This document shows positions 15,734-24,435 of a stretch of 34,199 bases of DNA, one piece after another. Position 1 is the stretch's first letter; each line of letters opens with the position of its first letter. The position numbers and the translations under genes were made by a program. The DNA is taken from positions 1 through 34,199 of the forward strand of contig JAGYLH010000036.1 of the NCBI GenBank assembly GCA_018400955.1, read 5' to 3'. The stretch comes from Bacteroidales bacterium (GTDB taxonomy: Bacteria > Bacteroidota > Bacteroidia > Bacteroidales > F082). The notes under the pieces are model-generated. The model saw only the letters and a program-made list of their open reading frames with translations. It had not been told where the DNA came from and did no database searches.

Positions 15734-16390
15734 TTGGCTGTGAGCCCGATAACCCTTGTAGCTGAAGGCGCCATACTTGGTTTGACCCTTGCCTTGTTTT
15801 TTGGTTTTGGGCCGGCGTTTTTCATGCTTGTACAAACAAGTATTCACAGAGGGTTTTGGTCTGCCGTGCTTTTGGCAATCGGCATTTTTCTCAACGATTT
15901 GTTCATGGTACTAATTTGCCTGATGGGATCTGTTCAGATTATTACTGAACCCAGTAACTATTTCTGGTTCGGCATTGTAAGCGGTATCGTATTAATAATG
16001 TTTGGTCTCGTTACCTATACACGAAAGGTAGATACCAACTCCCAAAATATTGAAATACCTTTAAAAGTAAAGGGCCCTCATTGGTTTGTCTATGTTGCCA
16101 AAGGATTTTTCTCAAATATTGCCAACCCCTTTGTGTGGATTTTCTGGATCGGGGTGGTAGTTGGTATTTCGGCACGCTTTGGGGGCAACGAGCATGAGTT
16201 GGTTTATTTTTTTGGCGGCACCCTGTCGGTTGTGCTCATCACTGATGTAACCAAAGCTTACGCCGCTTATAACATCAAACGTTTTATAACACCCCGCTTT
16301 ATTGAGGCATTAAACAAAATTGTAGGCATTTGTCTGATTAGTTTTGGTTTGTTCCTGATGGGAAAAGTAATGGTGGAACGATTTTTATAG
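15734..16390 (+). CDS. LysE-family amino-acid exporter
   Basis: A 218-aa inner-membrane protein with about six hydrophobic segments and the LysE-type N-terminus GAILGLTLALFFGFGPAFFMLVQTSIHRGF, followed by GIFLNDLFMVLICLMGS. Such proteins export amino acids or related small molecules; substrate unknown. There is no ATG at the 5' end: the frame starts from TTG at 15734 or GTG at 15740, both a few bases after the GH3-family stop. Either gives a normal length. The gene ends next to a palindromic repeat that may also act as terminator. Confidence 0.87.
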   Translation: MAVSPITLVAEGAILGLTLALFFGFGPAFFMLVQTSIHRGFWSAVLLAIGIFLNDLFMVLICLMGSVQIITEPSNYFWFGIVSGIVLIMFGLVTYTRKVDTNSQNIEIPLKVKGPHWFVYVAKGFFSNIANPFVWIFWIGVVVGISARFGGNEHELVYFFGGTLSVVLITDVTKAYAAYNIKRFITPRFIEALNKIVGICLISFGLFLMGKVMVERFL

Positions 16391-16432
16391 AGCTAACAGG
16401 TTTAAGAGCTAACAGGTTTAAAAACCTGTTAG
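16391..16432. repeat. Direct plus inverted CTAACAGGTTT repeat; likely bidirectional terminator
   Basis: GAGCTAACAGGTTTA occurs twice in tandem (copies starting near 16390 and 16405), and the second copy pairs with AAACCTGTTAG (16422-16432) in a perfect 11-bp stem with a 2-base loop. It starts at the stop of the LysE-family gene. This AACAGGTTT palindrome is a recognisable dispersed motif in Bacteroidota intergenic regions. It is well placed to stop transcription from the upstream gene. Confidence 0.6.
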
Positions 16433-16448
16433 GTCTATAAAAATTCAC

Positions 16449-16456
16449 TAATTTCG
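16449..16456 (+). promoter_or_regulatory. -7-like box before the HdeD-like gene
   Basis: TAATTTCG matches TAnnTTTG in seven of eight positions and lies 36 bases before the start codon. No clear -33 TTG was found. Confidence 0.3.
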
Positions 16457-16492
16457 TGCAAATAATCAGTTTACAGTTAAAACATCATACCA

Positions 16493-17062
16493 ATGAAAAA
16501 ACAAATCACCCGCAACTGGTGGACTTTCACCTTGAACGGTCTCCTTGCTATTTTCTATGCCATTTTTGCGCTGTTTGCCCCCGAAGAAACAACAGTGGTT
16601 ATCGCTAAATATTCAGGCCTGGCCATACTACTGGCAGGCCTTATCATGCTGGCTGTAGCCGTACAACGTATCAGGAAAGAGTTTCCTTATGGTGTTTTGA
16701 TCACCCAATCCATCATCACCATAGTTCTGGGCAGCCTTATTTTGATCTATACCCAGCAAACCATCTCCTTCTTTATCACCATGATTGGATTATGGGCTAT
16801 TCTGATTGGTATTATGCTGCTCGTAATCCTTGTCAATTTAGGCAACGACCTGGCCAATAAAAACATGCTGCTTGTGAATGCCCTTGTAAGTTTGCTCTTT
16901 GGCATCATCTTGTTGATCAACCCCTATAATTCAGCACAGGCCCTGGTGGTTTTAAGCGGTATTCTTGCCCTTGGTTTTGGTGTTATACTTATTTGGTTCT
17001 CCCTACAATTGAAGCACTTGGGAAAGTCCGTTGACTCTTTTGAAAAAATGAATGGGTTTTGA
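16493..17062 (+). CDS. HdeD-family (DUF308) membrane protein
   Basis: A 189-aa protein with six hydrophobic helices arranged as three repeated pairs, beginning with NWWTFTLNGLLAIFYAIFALFAPE, the typical HdeD N-terminus. E. coli HdeD contributes to acid resistance, but the wider family has no defined molecular role. Separated from the upstream gene by a strong palindrome and preceded by its own possible promoter, so probably transcribed alone. It converges with recJ, 21 bases away. Confidence 0.88.
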   Translation: MKKQITRNWWTFTLNGLLAIFYAIFALFAPEETTVVIAKYSGLAILLAGLIMLAVAVQRIRKEFPYGVLITQSIITIVLGSLILIYTQQTISFFITMIGLWAILIGIMLLVILVNLGNDLANKNMLLVNALVSLLFGIILLINPYNSAQALVVLSGILALGFGVILIWFSLQLKHLGKSVDSFEKMNGF

Positions 17063-17083
17063 AATCAAGCACGATTAGAGGTG

Positions 17084-18841
17084 CTAAGCATCCGCAAACT
17101 TAATATCTTTGATATTAAGTTGTAAACTTATTTTACCCATCCACGTATTTTCTTCTATGTGGTAGGTAATACTAAAGGGCTCACCACGCTTAATTTGATC
17201 AAAATGATGGGCTTGCTGAAAGGCAATGGCCGAAATGGGATCGCTGCGGCGGCTCATTTGCATCAGTTCAAGTTTGAGGTGGTTTTTACCAACAATACGT
17301 AACCTGCCCGTGTCTATTACTTCATTGGTCTGAAAAACAGGCGACATATTTCCTGGTCCAAATGGGGCAAACTGCTTGAGGATACGAACGAATTTTGGTT
17401 TTATATCTATAAAATCTATTAATGTATCTATTTCTATTTCAGGAACAAGCATATCTTCTGTGATATGCTCGCGTACATAAGTCTCAAACCGTTGTTTAAA
17501 AGCATCCAGTTTATCAGGCTGCATCGACAGGCCTGCGGCATATTTATGGCCACCAAAATGTTCCAGTAAATCAGAACAATGGTCAATGGCATCATACACA
17601 TCAAAATTTTTCACCGAACGTGCCGATCCTGTAATCAAGTCGTTCGAACTAGTGAGAATAATGGTGGGACGGTAATAATTATCCGTTAATCGCGATGCTA
17701 CAATACCAATCACTCCCTTATGCCAGTTTTCATTAAAAAGAACTGTACTCTTGTTTTGGCTCAATTCGGGATTATTTGCAATCATGGCCAGGGCTTCTTC
17801 CGTAATCTGGCTATCGAGGTTGCGGCGTTCGTCATTCAATTTGTTAATGGCCAGTGCCAGATTTTTGGCGTGGCCCATTTTGTCGGCAAGCATCAGCCTC
17901 ACCGAGTCGCAGGCACTATCAATCCTTCCGGCTGCATTGATGCGGGGGCCAATCATAAAAACGAGGTCGCTTATGGTGAGTTCGCGGCTCAGCGAAAGGC
18001 CGTTGTCATCATCATTTTGTTCGCGTTTGCTTATCTTTGAATAATACAAAACAGCTTCTAAACCCGGCCTGGCATTGGTGTTTATCAGCTTGAGCCCAAA
18101 ATAGGCCAGTATCCGATTCTCACCCGTTATGGGCACGATATCGGCTGCTATGCTTATAGCAACCAAATCAAGCAAACCATAGAGCTGCTCCATGGGCTCA
18201 GCTTGTGTTTTGGCAAGTGCTGACAGCAGCTTAAACCCAACGCCACAGCCCGAAAGCTCTTTGAAAGGGTAATTGCAATCATCACGCTTGGGGTCGAGAA
18301 CAGCTACCGCCTCTGGAATTTTTTCGCCAGGGCGGTGGTGGTCGCAAATAATAAAATCCAAATTATGCTTATTGGCATAGTCTATTTTCTCAACGGCTTT
18401 GATGCCGCAATCGAGGGCAATAATCAGGTTAATACCCTCTTTAATAGCATGGTCAATACCTTGATATGAAATACCATAGCCCTCTTTATAGCGGTCGGGG
18501 ATGTAAAATTCGATGCGCTTTTTAAAAAACTTCTTCAGGTAAGAATAAACCAATGTAACTGAGGTAGTCCCGTCCACATCATAATCGCCGTAAACCATTA
18601 TTTTTTCCCCTTTTTCGATAGCTTGCAGTATCCGCTGCACAGCCTTGTCCATATCCTGCATTAAAAAAGGGTCGTGCAGGTTTTCGAGCAATGGCCTGAA
18701 AAAATATTTGGCTTCGTCAAATGTGGAAATGTCACGATGCGTCAATAGGTTGGCCAGGTGTTCGTCCACCGTCAGTTCTTTCATCAGGTGCCGAATGGAC
18801 TGCATATCACCCTTTTGCCGTAAAACCCATCTGTGCTGCAT
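17084..18841 (-). CDS. recJ: Single-stranded-DNA-specific exonuclease RecJ
   Basis: 5'-3' exonuclease used in recombination and mismatch repair. The 585-aa protein carries the DHH-family metal site: D86-Y-D88-V-D90-G in MVYGDYDVDGTTS (motif I), ALDCGI (motif II, D144), D167-H168-H169 (motif III) and the RINAAGRIDSA motif, then the DHHA1 region with GGHKYAAGLSM. The length equals RecJ of related bacteria. It follows the ABC permease gene on the same strand by 71 bases. Confidence 0.97.
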   Translation of the reverse strand: MQHRWVLRQKGDMQSIRHLMKELTVDEHLANLLTHRDISTFDEAKYFFRPLLENLHDPFLMQDMDKAVQRILQAIEKGEKIMVYGDYDVDGTTSVTLVYSYLKKFFKKRIEFYIPDRYKEGYGISYQGIDHAIKEGINLIIALDCGIKAVEKIDYANKHNLDFIICDHHRPGEKIPEAVAVLDPKRDDCNYPFKELSGCGVGFKLLSALAKTQAEPMEQLYGLLDLVAISIAADIVPITGENRILAYFGLKLINTNARPGLEAVLYYSKISKREQNDDDNGLSLSRELTISDLVFMIGPRINAAGRIDSACDSVRLMLADKMGHAKNLALAINKLNDERRNLDSQITEEALAMIANNPELSQNKSTVLFNENWHKGVIGIVASRLTDNYYRPTIILTSSNDLITGSARSVKNFDVYDAIDHCSDLLEHFGGHKYAAGLSMQPDKLDAFKQRFETYVREHITEDMLVPEIEIDTLIDFIDIKPKFVRILKQFAPFGPGNMSPVFQTNEVIDTGRLRIVGKNHLKLELMQMSRRSDPISAIAFQQAHHFDQIKRGEPFSITYHIEENTWMGKISLQLNIKDIKFADA

Positions 18842-18912
18842 CGGTATAGTTTAAAGTGTAAAGATAGTAGAAAATAGGCAATGCTCAACAGTGGAAATGC
18901 CCGGTATGGTGG

Positions 18913-20160
18913 TCAAAAACTCGATCGCATGGCCTCAACCGGCTCTAGCCTTGAGGCAGACCAGGCAGGTAAAAATCCGGATATCAAGCCGATAAGTGCA
19001 GAAACAAAAACGCCTAGTACAATGTTTCCAATCGACAAGATCAGTGTAAACGAAGTGAACTGGCTAACGAGCACCGACATGCTTAAAACAATCAGCAAGC
19101 CAACAATACCGCCTATGATAGAGAGAAAAACGGCTTCGAAAAGAAACTGTAAAAGGATAAAATAATTTTTCGCCCCAAGTGATTTTTGAATACCAATCTG
19201 GCTTGTGCGTTCCTTAACCGAAACAAACATGATATTGGCAATACCAAATCCACCCACCAGGAGCGAAAAACCGCCAATGATCCAGCCCACGATGGCGATT
19301 ACACCAAATAATTGGTCGAAGCCCCTGTTGATAATATCCGTTTCGTTAATGGCAAAATTATCATCTGCCGTTGGCTTGAGCTTTCGTATCGATCGCAAAA
19401 TGCCTGTGAGTTCATCTTTCATCTGGTCATTGCTAACATTGGGCTTCGCTTTGGCTACAATGGTAGTGCCCATACTGCGGATATCGATAATATTGCGCGC
19501 AAAATTGATTGGTACCAAAACATTTTTATCATCCGAATTGCCAAAAACATCATCTCCCTGCTTTTTCAAAATACCAATTACTTCCAGACGCATGCCAAAA
19601 ATCTTTATCGATTTACCAATGGCTGTTGTCGATGGAAACAAGGTTTCGGCTATCTCGGCACCAACAATAACAACATTGCGACCACTTTGCGATTCCAATG
19701 GGGTGAAATAACGCCCGTCTTCCAGGTCAAAAGGCATCACAACAGCATAATCATGCGATACCGCCTGCACCGAAACGCGTTCTATGGTTGTGTTCAAATG
19801 GCTTACGTCGCGGCTGGTACCAACCATAAAAGCAAATGCCTCTGCACTATTGCTACGCTTCTCAAGTTCACGCATATCGAGCATACTGGCCTCGGGACGT
19901 TGCCAATAACGCCACCAGGGATAATCGCCGCCACCCATCATCCAGGGCCACTTTTGGATAAACAATACATTATCACCCAATGAATTAATATTGTCCCTTA
20001 TGGCTTTCTCCAAACTGTCGAAAACAGAAAATACCGAAATAATCGAAAATATCCCAATGGTAATACCAAGCAACGACAGCATGGTGCGCACTTTATTGAC
20101 AACCAAAGATCCAACCGCAAAACGGAAACTTTCAGCTATAAGTTTGAAGAGCAGTAGCAT
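18913..20160 (-). CDS. MacB/FtsX-type ABC transporter permease
   Basis: A 415-aa permease starting at MLLLFKLIAESFRFAVGSLVVNKVRTMLSLLGITIG; I use 20160 rather than 20223 because the extra 21 residues do not match the family. An N-terminal membrane helix (about residues 20-42) is followed by a periplasmic MacB_PCD domain and three C-terminal helices containing the FtsX signature VSVKERTSQIGIQKSLGA near residue 300. The C-terminus SRLEPVEAMRSSF is typical. MacB-type permeases work as mechanotransmission pumps with a separate ATPase; no ATPase gene is in view, so the partner lies elsewhere. Divergent from purH. Confidence 0.93.
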   Translation of the reverse strand: MLLLFKLIAESFRFAVGSLVVNKVRTMLSLLGITIGIFSIISVFSVFDSLEKAIRDNINSLGDNVLFIQKWPWMMGGGDYPWWRYWQRPEASMLDMRELEKRSNSAEAFAFMVGTSRDVSHLNTTIERVSVQAVSHDYAVVMPFDLEDGRYFTPLESQSGRNVVIVGAEIAETLFPSTTAIGKSIKIFGMRLEVIGILKKQGDDVFGNSDDKNVLVPINFARNIIDIRSMGTTIVAKAKPNVSNDQMKDELTGILRSIRKLKPTADDNFAINETDIINRGFDQLFGVIAIVGWIIGGFSLLVGGFGIANIMFVSVKERTSQIGIQKSLGAKNYFILLQFLFEAVFLSIIGGIVGLLIVLSMSVLVSQFTSFTLILSIGNIVLGVFVSALIGLISGFLPAWSASRLEPVEAMRSSF

Positions 20161-20304
20161 GATGTAATTTTTTCTGATTTTTAGACCGTAAAGGTAATCA
20201 ATAGGTTCAAAAATGAAGTTCAATTGCTAACTTTGTACACGAAAGTTTTATCGGATTGCGCTGTGCAGCATGCATGGAATTTTCCAGTTTAATTTGAATT
20301 TTAA

Positions 20305-20335
20305 TTGCATGAAAGCCAAATTTTTAGTAAACTTG
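20305..20335 (+). promoter_or_regulatory. Promoter of the purH-mreBCD operon
   Basis: TTG at 20305-20307 and TAAACTTG at 20328-20335 are separated by 20 bases, the spacing of Bacteroidota -33/-7 promoters, with one mismatch in the -7 box. The predicted start of transcription (about 20342) is after the more upstream possible start codon (20305) and supports translation from TTG 20356. A second -7 box, TAACTTTG at 20228-20235, lies further upstream without a clear -33. Confidence 0.45.
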
Positions 20336-20355
20336 CAAAACCAAAACCATTCATT

Positions 20356-21870
20356 TTGAAAAGAATAGAAACGGCCCTTATCTCTGTTTATAATAAAGAA
20401 GGCCTTGATGAGATTGTGTTGCATCTGCACAAATCAGGTGTAAAAATTTATTCAACCGGTGGCACACATGATTTTATACTTGCTCTGGGCATAAAATCCA
20501 TAGCCATCGAAAGCCTCACAGAATATCCCTCTATTTTGGGTGGGCGCGTAAAAACCTTGCACCCCAAAGTGTTTGGCGGCATACTTGGGCGCAGAAATCT
20601 GCCCGAAGATGTTGAACAAATGGAACAATACGGCATTCCACCATTCGATCTGGTGGTGGTTGATTTGTACCCCTTTGAAGAAACGGTGCGCCAAACAACT
20701 GAAAGCAAAGATATTATTGAAAAAATTGATATTGGAGGTATTTCACTCATTCGGGCTGCCGCCAAAAACTTTGCTGAAGTTTTGGTGGTGCCGTCGGCTG
20801 ATTATTACAAGGATTTGCTCAGTTTGCTAAACAAAAAGGATGACCAAACCAGTTTAGACGACCGGGCACGTTTTGCTTCTTATGGTTTTGCAGTGAGTTC
20901 GCATTATGATACAGCCATTTTTGACTGGATGAACAAAGGCTATTCCGAAGCCTTCAGAAAAAGCAGCAACCAACCTACTTCTTTGCGATATGGAGAAAAC
21001 CCTCAGCAACAAGGTATTTACTTTGGCAAGCTTGAAGATATTTTCGAAAAACTACACGGAAAAGAACTTTCATACAACAACCTGCTCGACTTGGATGCAG
21101 GCATGTCGCTCCTGGCTGAATTTGACGAACCCACTTTTGCCATTCTTAAACACAACAACGCTTGTGGTTTAGCTTGCCGCAGCCAGCTTAGCCAGGCTTA
21201 TGCCGATGCTTTGGCCGGCGATCCTGTTTCGGCATTTGGCGGGGTGCTTCTTTGCAACCAACCAGTTGATGAAGAAACGGCAACGGCTGTAAATCAATTA
21301 TTTTTCGAAATCATTGCTGCACCCGATTTTGAAATAAACGCTCTTCAACTACTTCGCTCAAAGAAAAATAGAGTAATTTTGCGTTTGCGGGATTTTGACT
21401 TTCCAGAGAAACAATTCAAATCAGTTTTAAATGGTATTTTGCAACAAGACCGGGACAGCAAGAGCGAATCGGTTTCCGATTTTAAACTGGTGACATCAAA
21501 AAAACCGGATGCTCGCCAATTCGACGACCTGGTGTTTGCCAACAAAGTGGCAAAGCACACACGCTCAAACGCCATTGTGCTGGCCAAAAACAAACAGTTG
21601 GTGGGTTCAGGAATAGGTCAAACCTCCCGCGTAGATGCTTTGAAACAATGTATTGCCAAGGCACGGGAAAACGAATTTGTCCTTGAAGGCGCAGTTTTGG
21701 CATCGGATGCGTTTTTTCCATTTTCGGACTCTGTTCAATTGGCAGCTGAGGCAGGTATTGCAGCCGTTGTTCAGCCCGGAGGTTCGGTAAGGGACCAGGA
21801 AAGTATCGATGCCTGCAATAAGTTGGGCGTAAGTATGGTTTTTACGGGAACACGACATTTTAAACATTAG
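20356..21870 (+). CDS. purH: Bifunctional AICAR transformylase / IMP cyclohydrolase PurH
   Basis: Catalyses the last two steps of de novo IMP synthesis. The N-terminal MGS-like cyclohydrolase domain is seen in KRIETALISVYNKEGLDEIV, KIYSTGGTHDFI and GGRVKTLHPKVFGGIL; the transformylase domain in LRYGENPQQQ, LSYNNLLDLDAG, LKHNNACGLA, DPVSAFGGV, KHTRSNAIVLA, GIGQTSRVDA, ASDAFFPFSDSVQLAAEAGI and QPGGSVRDQESIDA. There is no ATG; I place the start at TTG 20356, which gives the family N-terminus MKRIETALISVY and 504 aa, close to the usual 505-510. mreB follows after 27 bases. Confidence 0.95.
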   Translation: MKRIETALISVYNKEGLDEIVLHLHKSGVKIYSTGGTHDFILALGIKSIAIESLTEYPSILGGRVKTLHPKVFGGILGRRNLPEDVEQMEQYGIPPFDLVVVDLYPFEETVRQTTESKDIIEKIDIGGISLIRAAAKNFAEVLVVPSADYYKDLLSLLNKKDDQTSLDDRARFASYGFAVSSHYDTAIFDWMNKGYSEAFRKSSNQPTSLRYGENPQQQGIYFGKLEDIFEKLHGKELSYNNLLDLDAGMSLLAEFDEPTFAILKHNNACGLACRSQLSQAYADALAGDPVSAFGGVLLCNQPVDEETATAVNQLFFEIIAAPDFEINALQLLRSKKNRVILRLRDFDFPEKQFKSVLNGILQQDRDSKSESVSDFKLVTSKKPDARQFDDLVFANKVAKHTRSNAIVLAKNKQLVGSGIGQTSRVDALKQCIAKARENEFVLEGAVLASDAFFPFSDSVQLAAEAGIAAVVQPGGSVRDQESIDACNKLGVSMVFTGTRHFKH

Positions 21871-21897
21871 TAAACATAAGATATTTAGGATATTAAC

Positions 21898-22920
21898 ATG
21901 GGACTCTTTTCATTCTTAACCAAAGAAATCGCCATTGACTTGGGCACAGCCAACACCATCATCATTTACAATGATAAGGTTGTGGTTGACGAACCTTCAA
22001 TTGTTGCCATTGAACGAAACACTGGCCGCATCATTGCAGTTGGTAAAAAAGCCATGATGATGCATGGCAAAACGCATGAGAACATTAAAACCATCAGGCC
22101 CCTGCGCGATGGTGTAATTGCTGATTTTCAGTCAGCAGAATACATGATCAGGGAAATGATCAAAATGATTGGTTTTAAAAACAGGCTATTTCCCCCCGCC
22201 CTAAAAATGGTTATATGCATACCTTCGGGAATTACCGAAGTGGAAGAGCGTGCAGTAAAGGACTCTGCCGAACAAGCCGGTGCCAAGGAAGTACGACTGA
22301 TACACGAGCCCATGGCTGCAGCCATTGGCATTGGCATTGATGTGCTCGAACCCAACGGCAATATGATTATTGATATCGGCGGCGGAACAAGCGAGATTGC
22401 TGTAATTGCCCTGGGAGGGATTGTGAACAACAAATCGATACGCATAGCCGGCGACGACTTCAATGCTGATATTGAAGAGTATATGCGTAAACAGCACAAT
22501 ATCAACATTGGTGAGCGCACAGCCGAGCGAATCAAGATTGAAGTTGGAGCTGCTTTGCCCACCATCGATAACCCACCGGACGACTATGCCGTTCATGGAC
22601 GCGATATGCTAACGGGTATCCCAAAAGAAATAAAAGTGAACTATTCAGAAATTGCCCATTGCCTCGACAAAAGTATTCTGAAAATTGAAGCTGCCGTGCT
22701 CAACGCACTCGAAATGACACCTCCCGAACTTTCGGCCGATATTTACCGCACAGGTATTTACATGGCCGGTGGTGGTTCTCTGCTGCGTGGTTTAGACAAG
22801 CGAATTCATGCCAAAACAAAATTGCCAGTGCACGTTGCAGAAGACCCATTACGCGCTGTAGCCCGCGGAACCGGTATTGCACTCAAGAACTTTGATAAAT
22901 TCCCGTTCCTGATTAAATAG
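21898..22920 (+). CDS. mreB: Rod shape-determining protein MreB
   Basis: Bacterial actin that directs lateral cell-wall synthesis. The 340-aa sequence begins MGLFSFLTKEIAIDLGTANTI (phosphate 1 loop DLGTANT), and shows IRPLRDGVIADF, the phosphate 2 loop IDIGGGTSEIAVI, GERTAERIKIEVG and the adenosine motif MAGGGSLLRGLDKRI. The amphipathic N-terminal MGLFSFL could bind the membrane. The length is exactly that of the family. First of the mreBCD trio and probably transcribed from the purH promoter. Confidence 0.98.
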   Translation: MGLFSFLTKEIAIDLGTANTIIIYNDKVVVDEPSIVAIERNTGRIIAVGKKAMMMHGKTHENIKTIRPLRDGVIADFQSAEYMIREMIKMIGFKNRLFPPALKMVICIPSGITEVEERAVKDSAEQAGAKEVRLIHEPMAAAIGIGIDVLEPNGNMIIDIGGGTSEIAVIALGGIVNNKSIRIAGDDFNADIEEYMRKQHNINIGERTAERIKIEVGAALPTIDNPPDDYAVHGRDMLTGIPKEIKVNYSEIAHCLDKSILKIEAAVLNALEMTPPELSADIYRTGIYMAGGGSLLRGLDKRIHAKTKLPVHVAEDPLRAVARGTGIALKNFDKFPFLIK

Positions 22921-22970
22921 CCCTGCAACGCTGTATGATTGCGAAAAACTACAGTTGATTCATTACTCCT

Positions 22971-23792
22971 ATGCGTAATTTGTTTCGTTTTTTCCTGAAA
23001 CAAAACTTCGTGCTGCTTTTTATGCTGCTCGGGGCCCTGTCCATTTGGCTACTCACCAAAAGCCATACCTACCACAGGGCAGCTATCGTAAACACAACAT
23101 CGAATTTTACAGGAGGCATTCTGGCCTTTGGCGCAAGCATCGGTGATTATTTCAGGCTGAAGGAAACCAGTAACCAATTGGCTGAACAAAATGCCCGCTT
23201 ACAGGAAAAACTCTACTTTTATGAACATTTGAACGATAGCTTGTTGATAGAATTGGTCGATAGTGTCGGTTTTGAATATATCCCGGCGCGTGTAGTTAGC
23301 AATACAGTCCACTTGCGCAACAACTACATTATTATTAATAAAGGTAGCAAACATGGTATCGAAAAAGAAATGGGACTGGTTTCACCCAGCGGCATAGCGG
23401 GCATTGTTATTGGTGTTTCGGAAAACTACGCCACCGCTTTATCTATTTTGCATACCCATGCACGCCTGAGCATAAAGTTCAGTAAAAACAATCAGCTGGC
23501 CAATCTGGTATGGCATGGTAAAGATTTTAAAAAGGGGATCGTTGAGGACATACCAACACACCTCAGTCCCGCGCCAGGGGATACCCTTGTTACGAGCGGG
23601 CACTCATTTATATTTCCAGAAGGCATTATGGTGGGTACTGTGTTGGAATATTTTGAGCAGGAAGGCCGCGGTTTGAATGAAGCCAGCATACAGTTTTCAA
23701 CTGACTTTAATAAACTGAAGTATGTTTACGTGGTGAACAACAGAAATCAAAATGAAATTGAAGCGCTCTTAAAATTGAATGTGTATGAATAG
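22971..23792 (+). CDS. mreC: Rod shape-determining protein MreC
   Basis: Bitopic scaffold of the elongasome. The 273-aa protein has one N-terminal membrane helix (about residues 12-30), a coiled coil (ETSNQLAEQNARLQEKLYFYEHLNDSL, residues 64-90) and the periplasmic MreC beta domains with the motifs ARVVSNTVHLRNNYIIINKGSKHGIEKEMGLVSPSGIAGIV and LVTSGHSFIFPEGIMVGTV. The linkage to mreB upstream and the overlap with mreD downstream confirm the call. Confidence 0.96.
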   Translation: MRNLFRFFLKQNFVLLFMLLGALSIWLLTKSHTYHRAAIVNTTSNFTGGILAFGASIGDYFRLKETSNQLAEQNARLQEKLYFYEHLNDSLLIELVDSVGFEYIPARVVSNTVHLRNNYIIINKGSKHGIEKEMGLVSPSGIAGIVIGVSENYATALSILHTHARLSIKFSKNNQLANLVWHGKDFKKGIVEDIPTHLSPAPGDTLVTSGHSFIFPEGIMVGTVLEYFEQEGRGLNEASIQFSTDFNKLKYVYVVNNRNQNEIEALLKLNVYE

Positions 23793-24294
23793 CTATGCCA
23801 AAAATGCTATCAGGTTTGTGCTTTTGCTTCTGCTTCAAGTGTTTATTGTAAACAATATACGCATTGGTGGTTACATAAACCCCTATGTATATGTCTTGTT
23901 TGTGTTGCTTTTGCCATTTTCCATACCTGGTTGGTTATTGCTGATTTTGGGGTTTGGCATGGGACTGGCTGTTGACTTGTTTATGGCTACGCCGGGTTTG
24001 CATGCCGGTGCTACCCTATTGTTGGCCTTTATGCGACCTGCCGTAATCCGTCTGGTATCAGGTGCCCAGAGCCCCGATACTGATGAATCGCCTGGTATTT
24101 CAGACAAAGGAAAAAGATGGTTTATCACCTACTCTTTTACATTGATCCTGCTGCACCATACCGTCTTGTTTTTTCTGGAAGCGTTCAGTTTTGCCCGTTT
24201 TACCGATACCATTTTAAGAATCAGCTTGAGCACCTTGTTTACGGAACTGATTATTCTGCTTATTGTATTCTTTATCACAAAACCAAAAAAATAA
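23785..24294 (+). CDS. mreD: Rod shape-determining protein MreD
   Basis: A 169-aa inner-membrane protein with about five helices (for example FVLLLLLQVFIVNNIRIGGYINPYVYVLFVLLLPF). The conserved feature of Bacteroidota MreD, an N-terminal helix followed by NPYVYVLFVLLLPF and a short FGMGLAVDLFM segment, is visible. ATG 23785 overlaps the mreC stop by 8 bp (ATGAATAG); an ATG two codons earlier is also possible. In many relatives mrdA and rodA come next; here a TlpA-like lipoprotein does. Confidence 0.9.
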   Translation: MNSYAKNAIRFVLLLLLQVFIVNNIRIGGYINPYVYVLFVLLLPFSIPGWLLLILGFGMGLAVDLFMATPGLHAGATLLLAFMRPAVIRLVSGAQSPDTDESPGISDKGKRWFITYSFTLILLHHTVLFFLEAFSFARFTDTILRISLSTLFTELIILLIVFFITKPKK

Positions 24295-24394
24295 ACCCAA
24301 GCAATATTTGTAGATGAATAAAAATGTTTTGAGCAGATTTTGTTAACAGTTTCATAAATCTATATCTGCCAGAATGTAATCAAAAAAAAATACC

Positions 24395-24402
24395 TAGTTT
24401 TG
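24395..24402 (+). promoter_or_regulatory. -7 box before the TlpA-like gene
   Basis: TAGTTTTG is a full match to TAnnTTTG, 33 bases before the start codon. A TTG at the correct distance upstream was not found. Confidence 0.4.
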
Positions 24403-24435
24403 TCTTTTAACCTATAAATCAAACACCTGCAACAA

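Noticed and set aside
16391..16432. Riboswitch before the HdeD-like gene
   Set aside because: The structure is a simple palindrome with a 2-base loop directly at the stop of the upstream gene, fitting a terminator or dispersed repeat.
19312..19983. 223-codon plus-strand open frame inside the ABC permease gene
   Set aside because: Shadow of the permease; no recognisable domain and no promoter.
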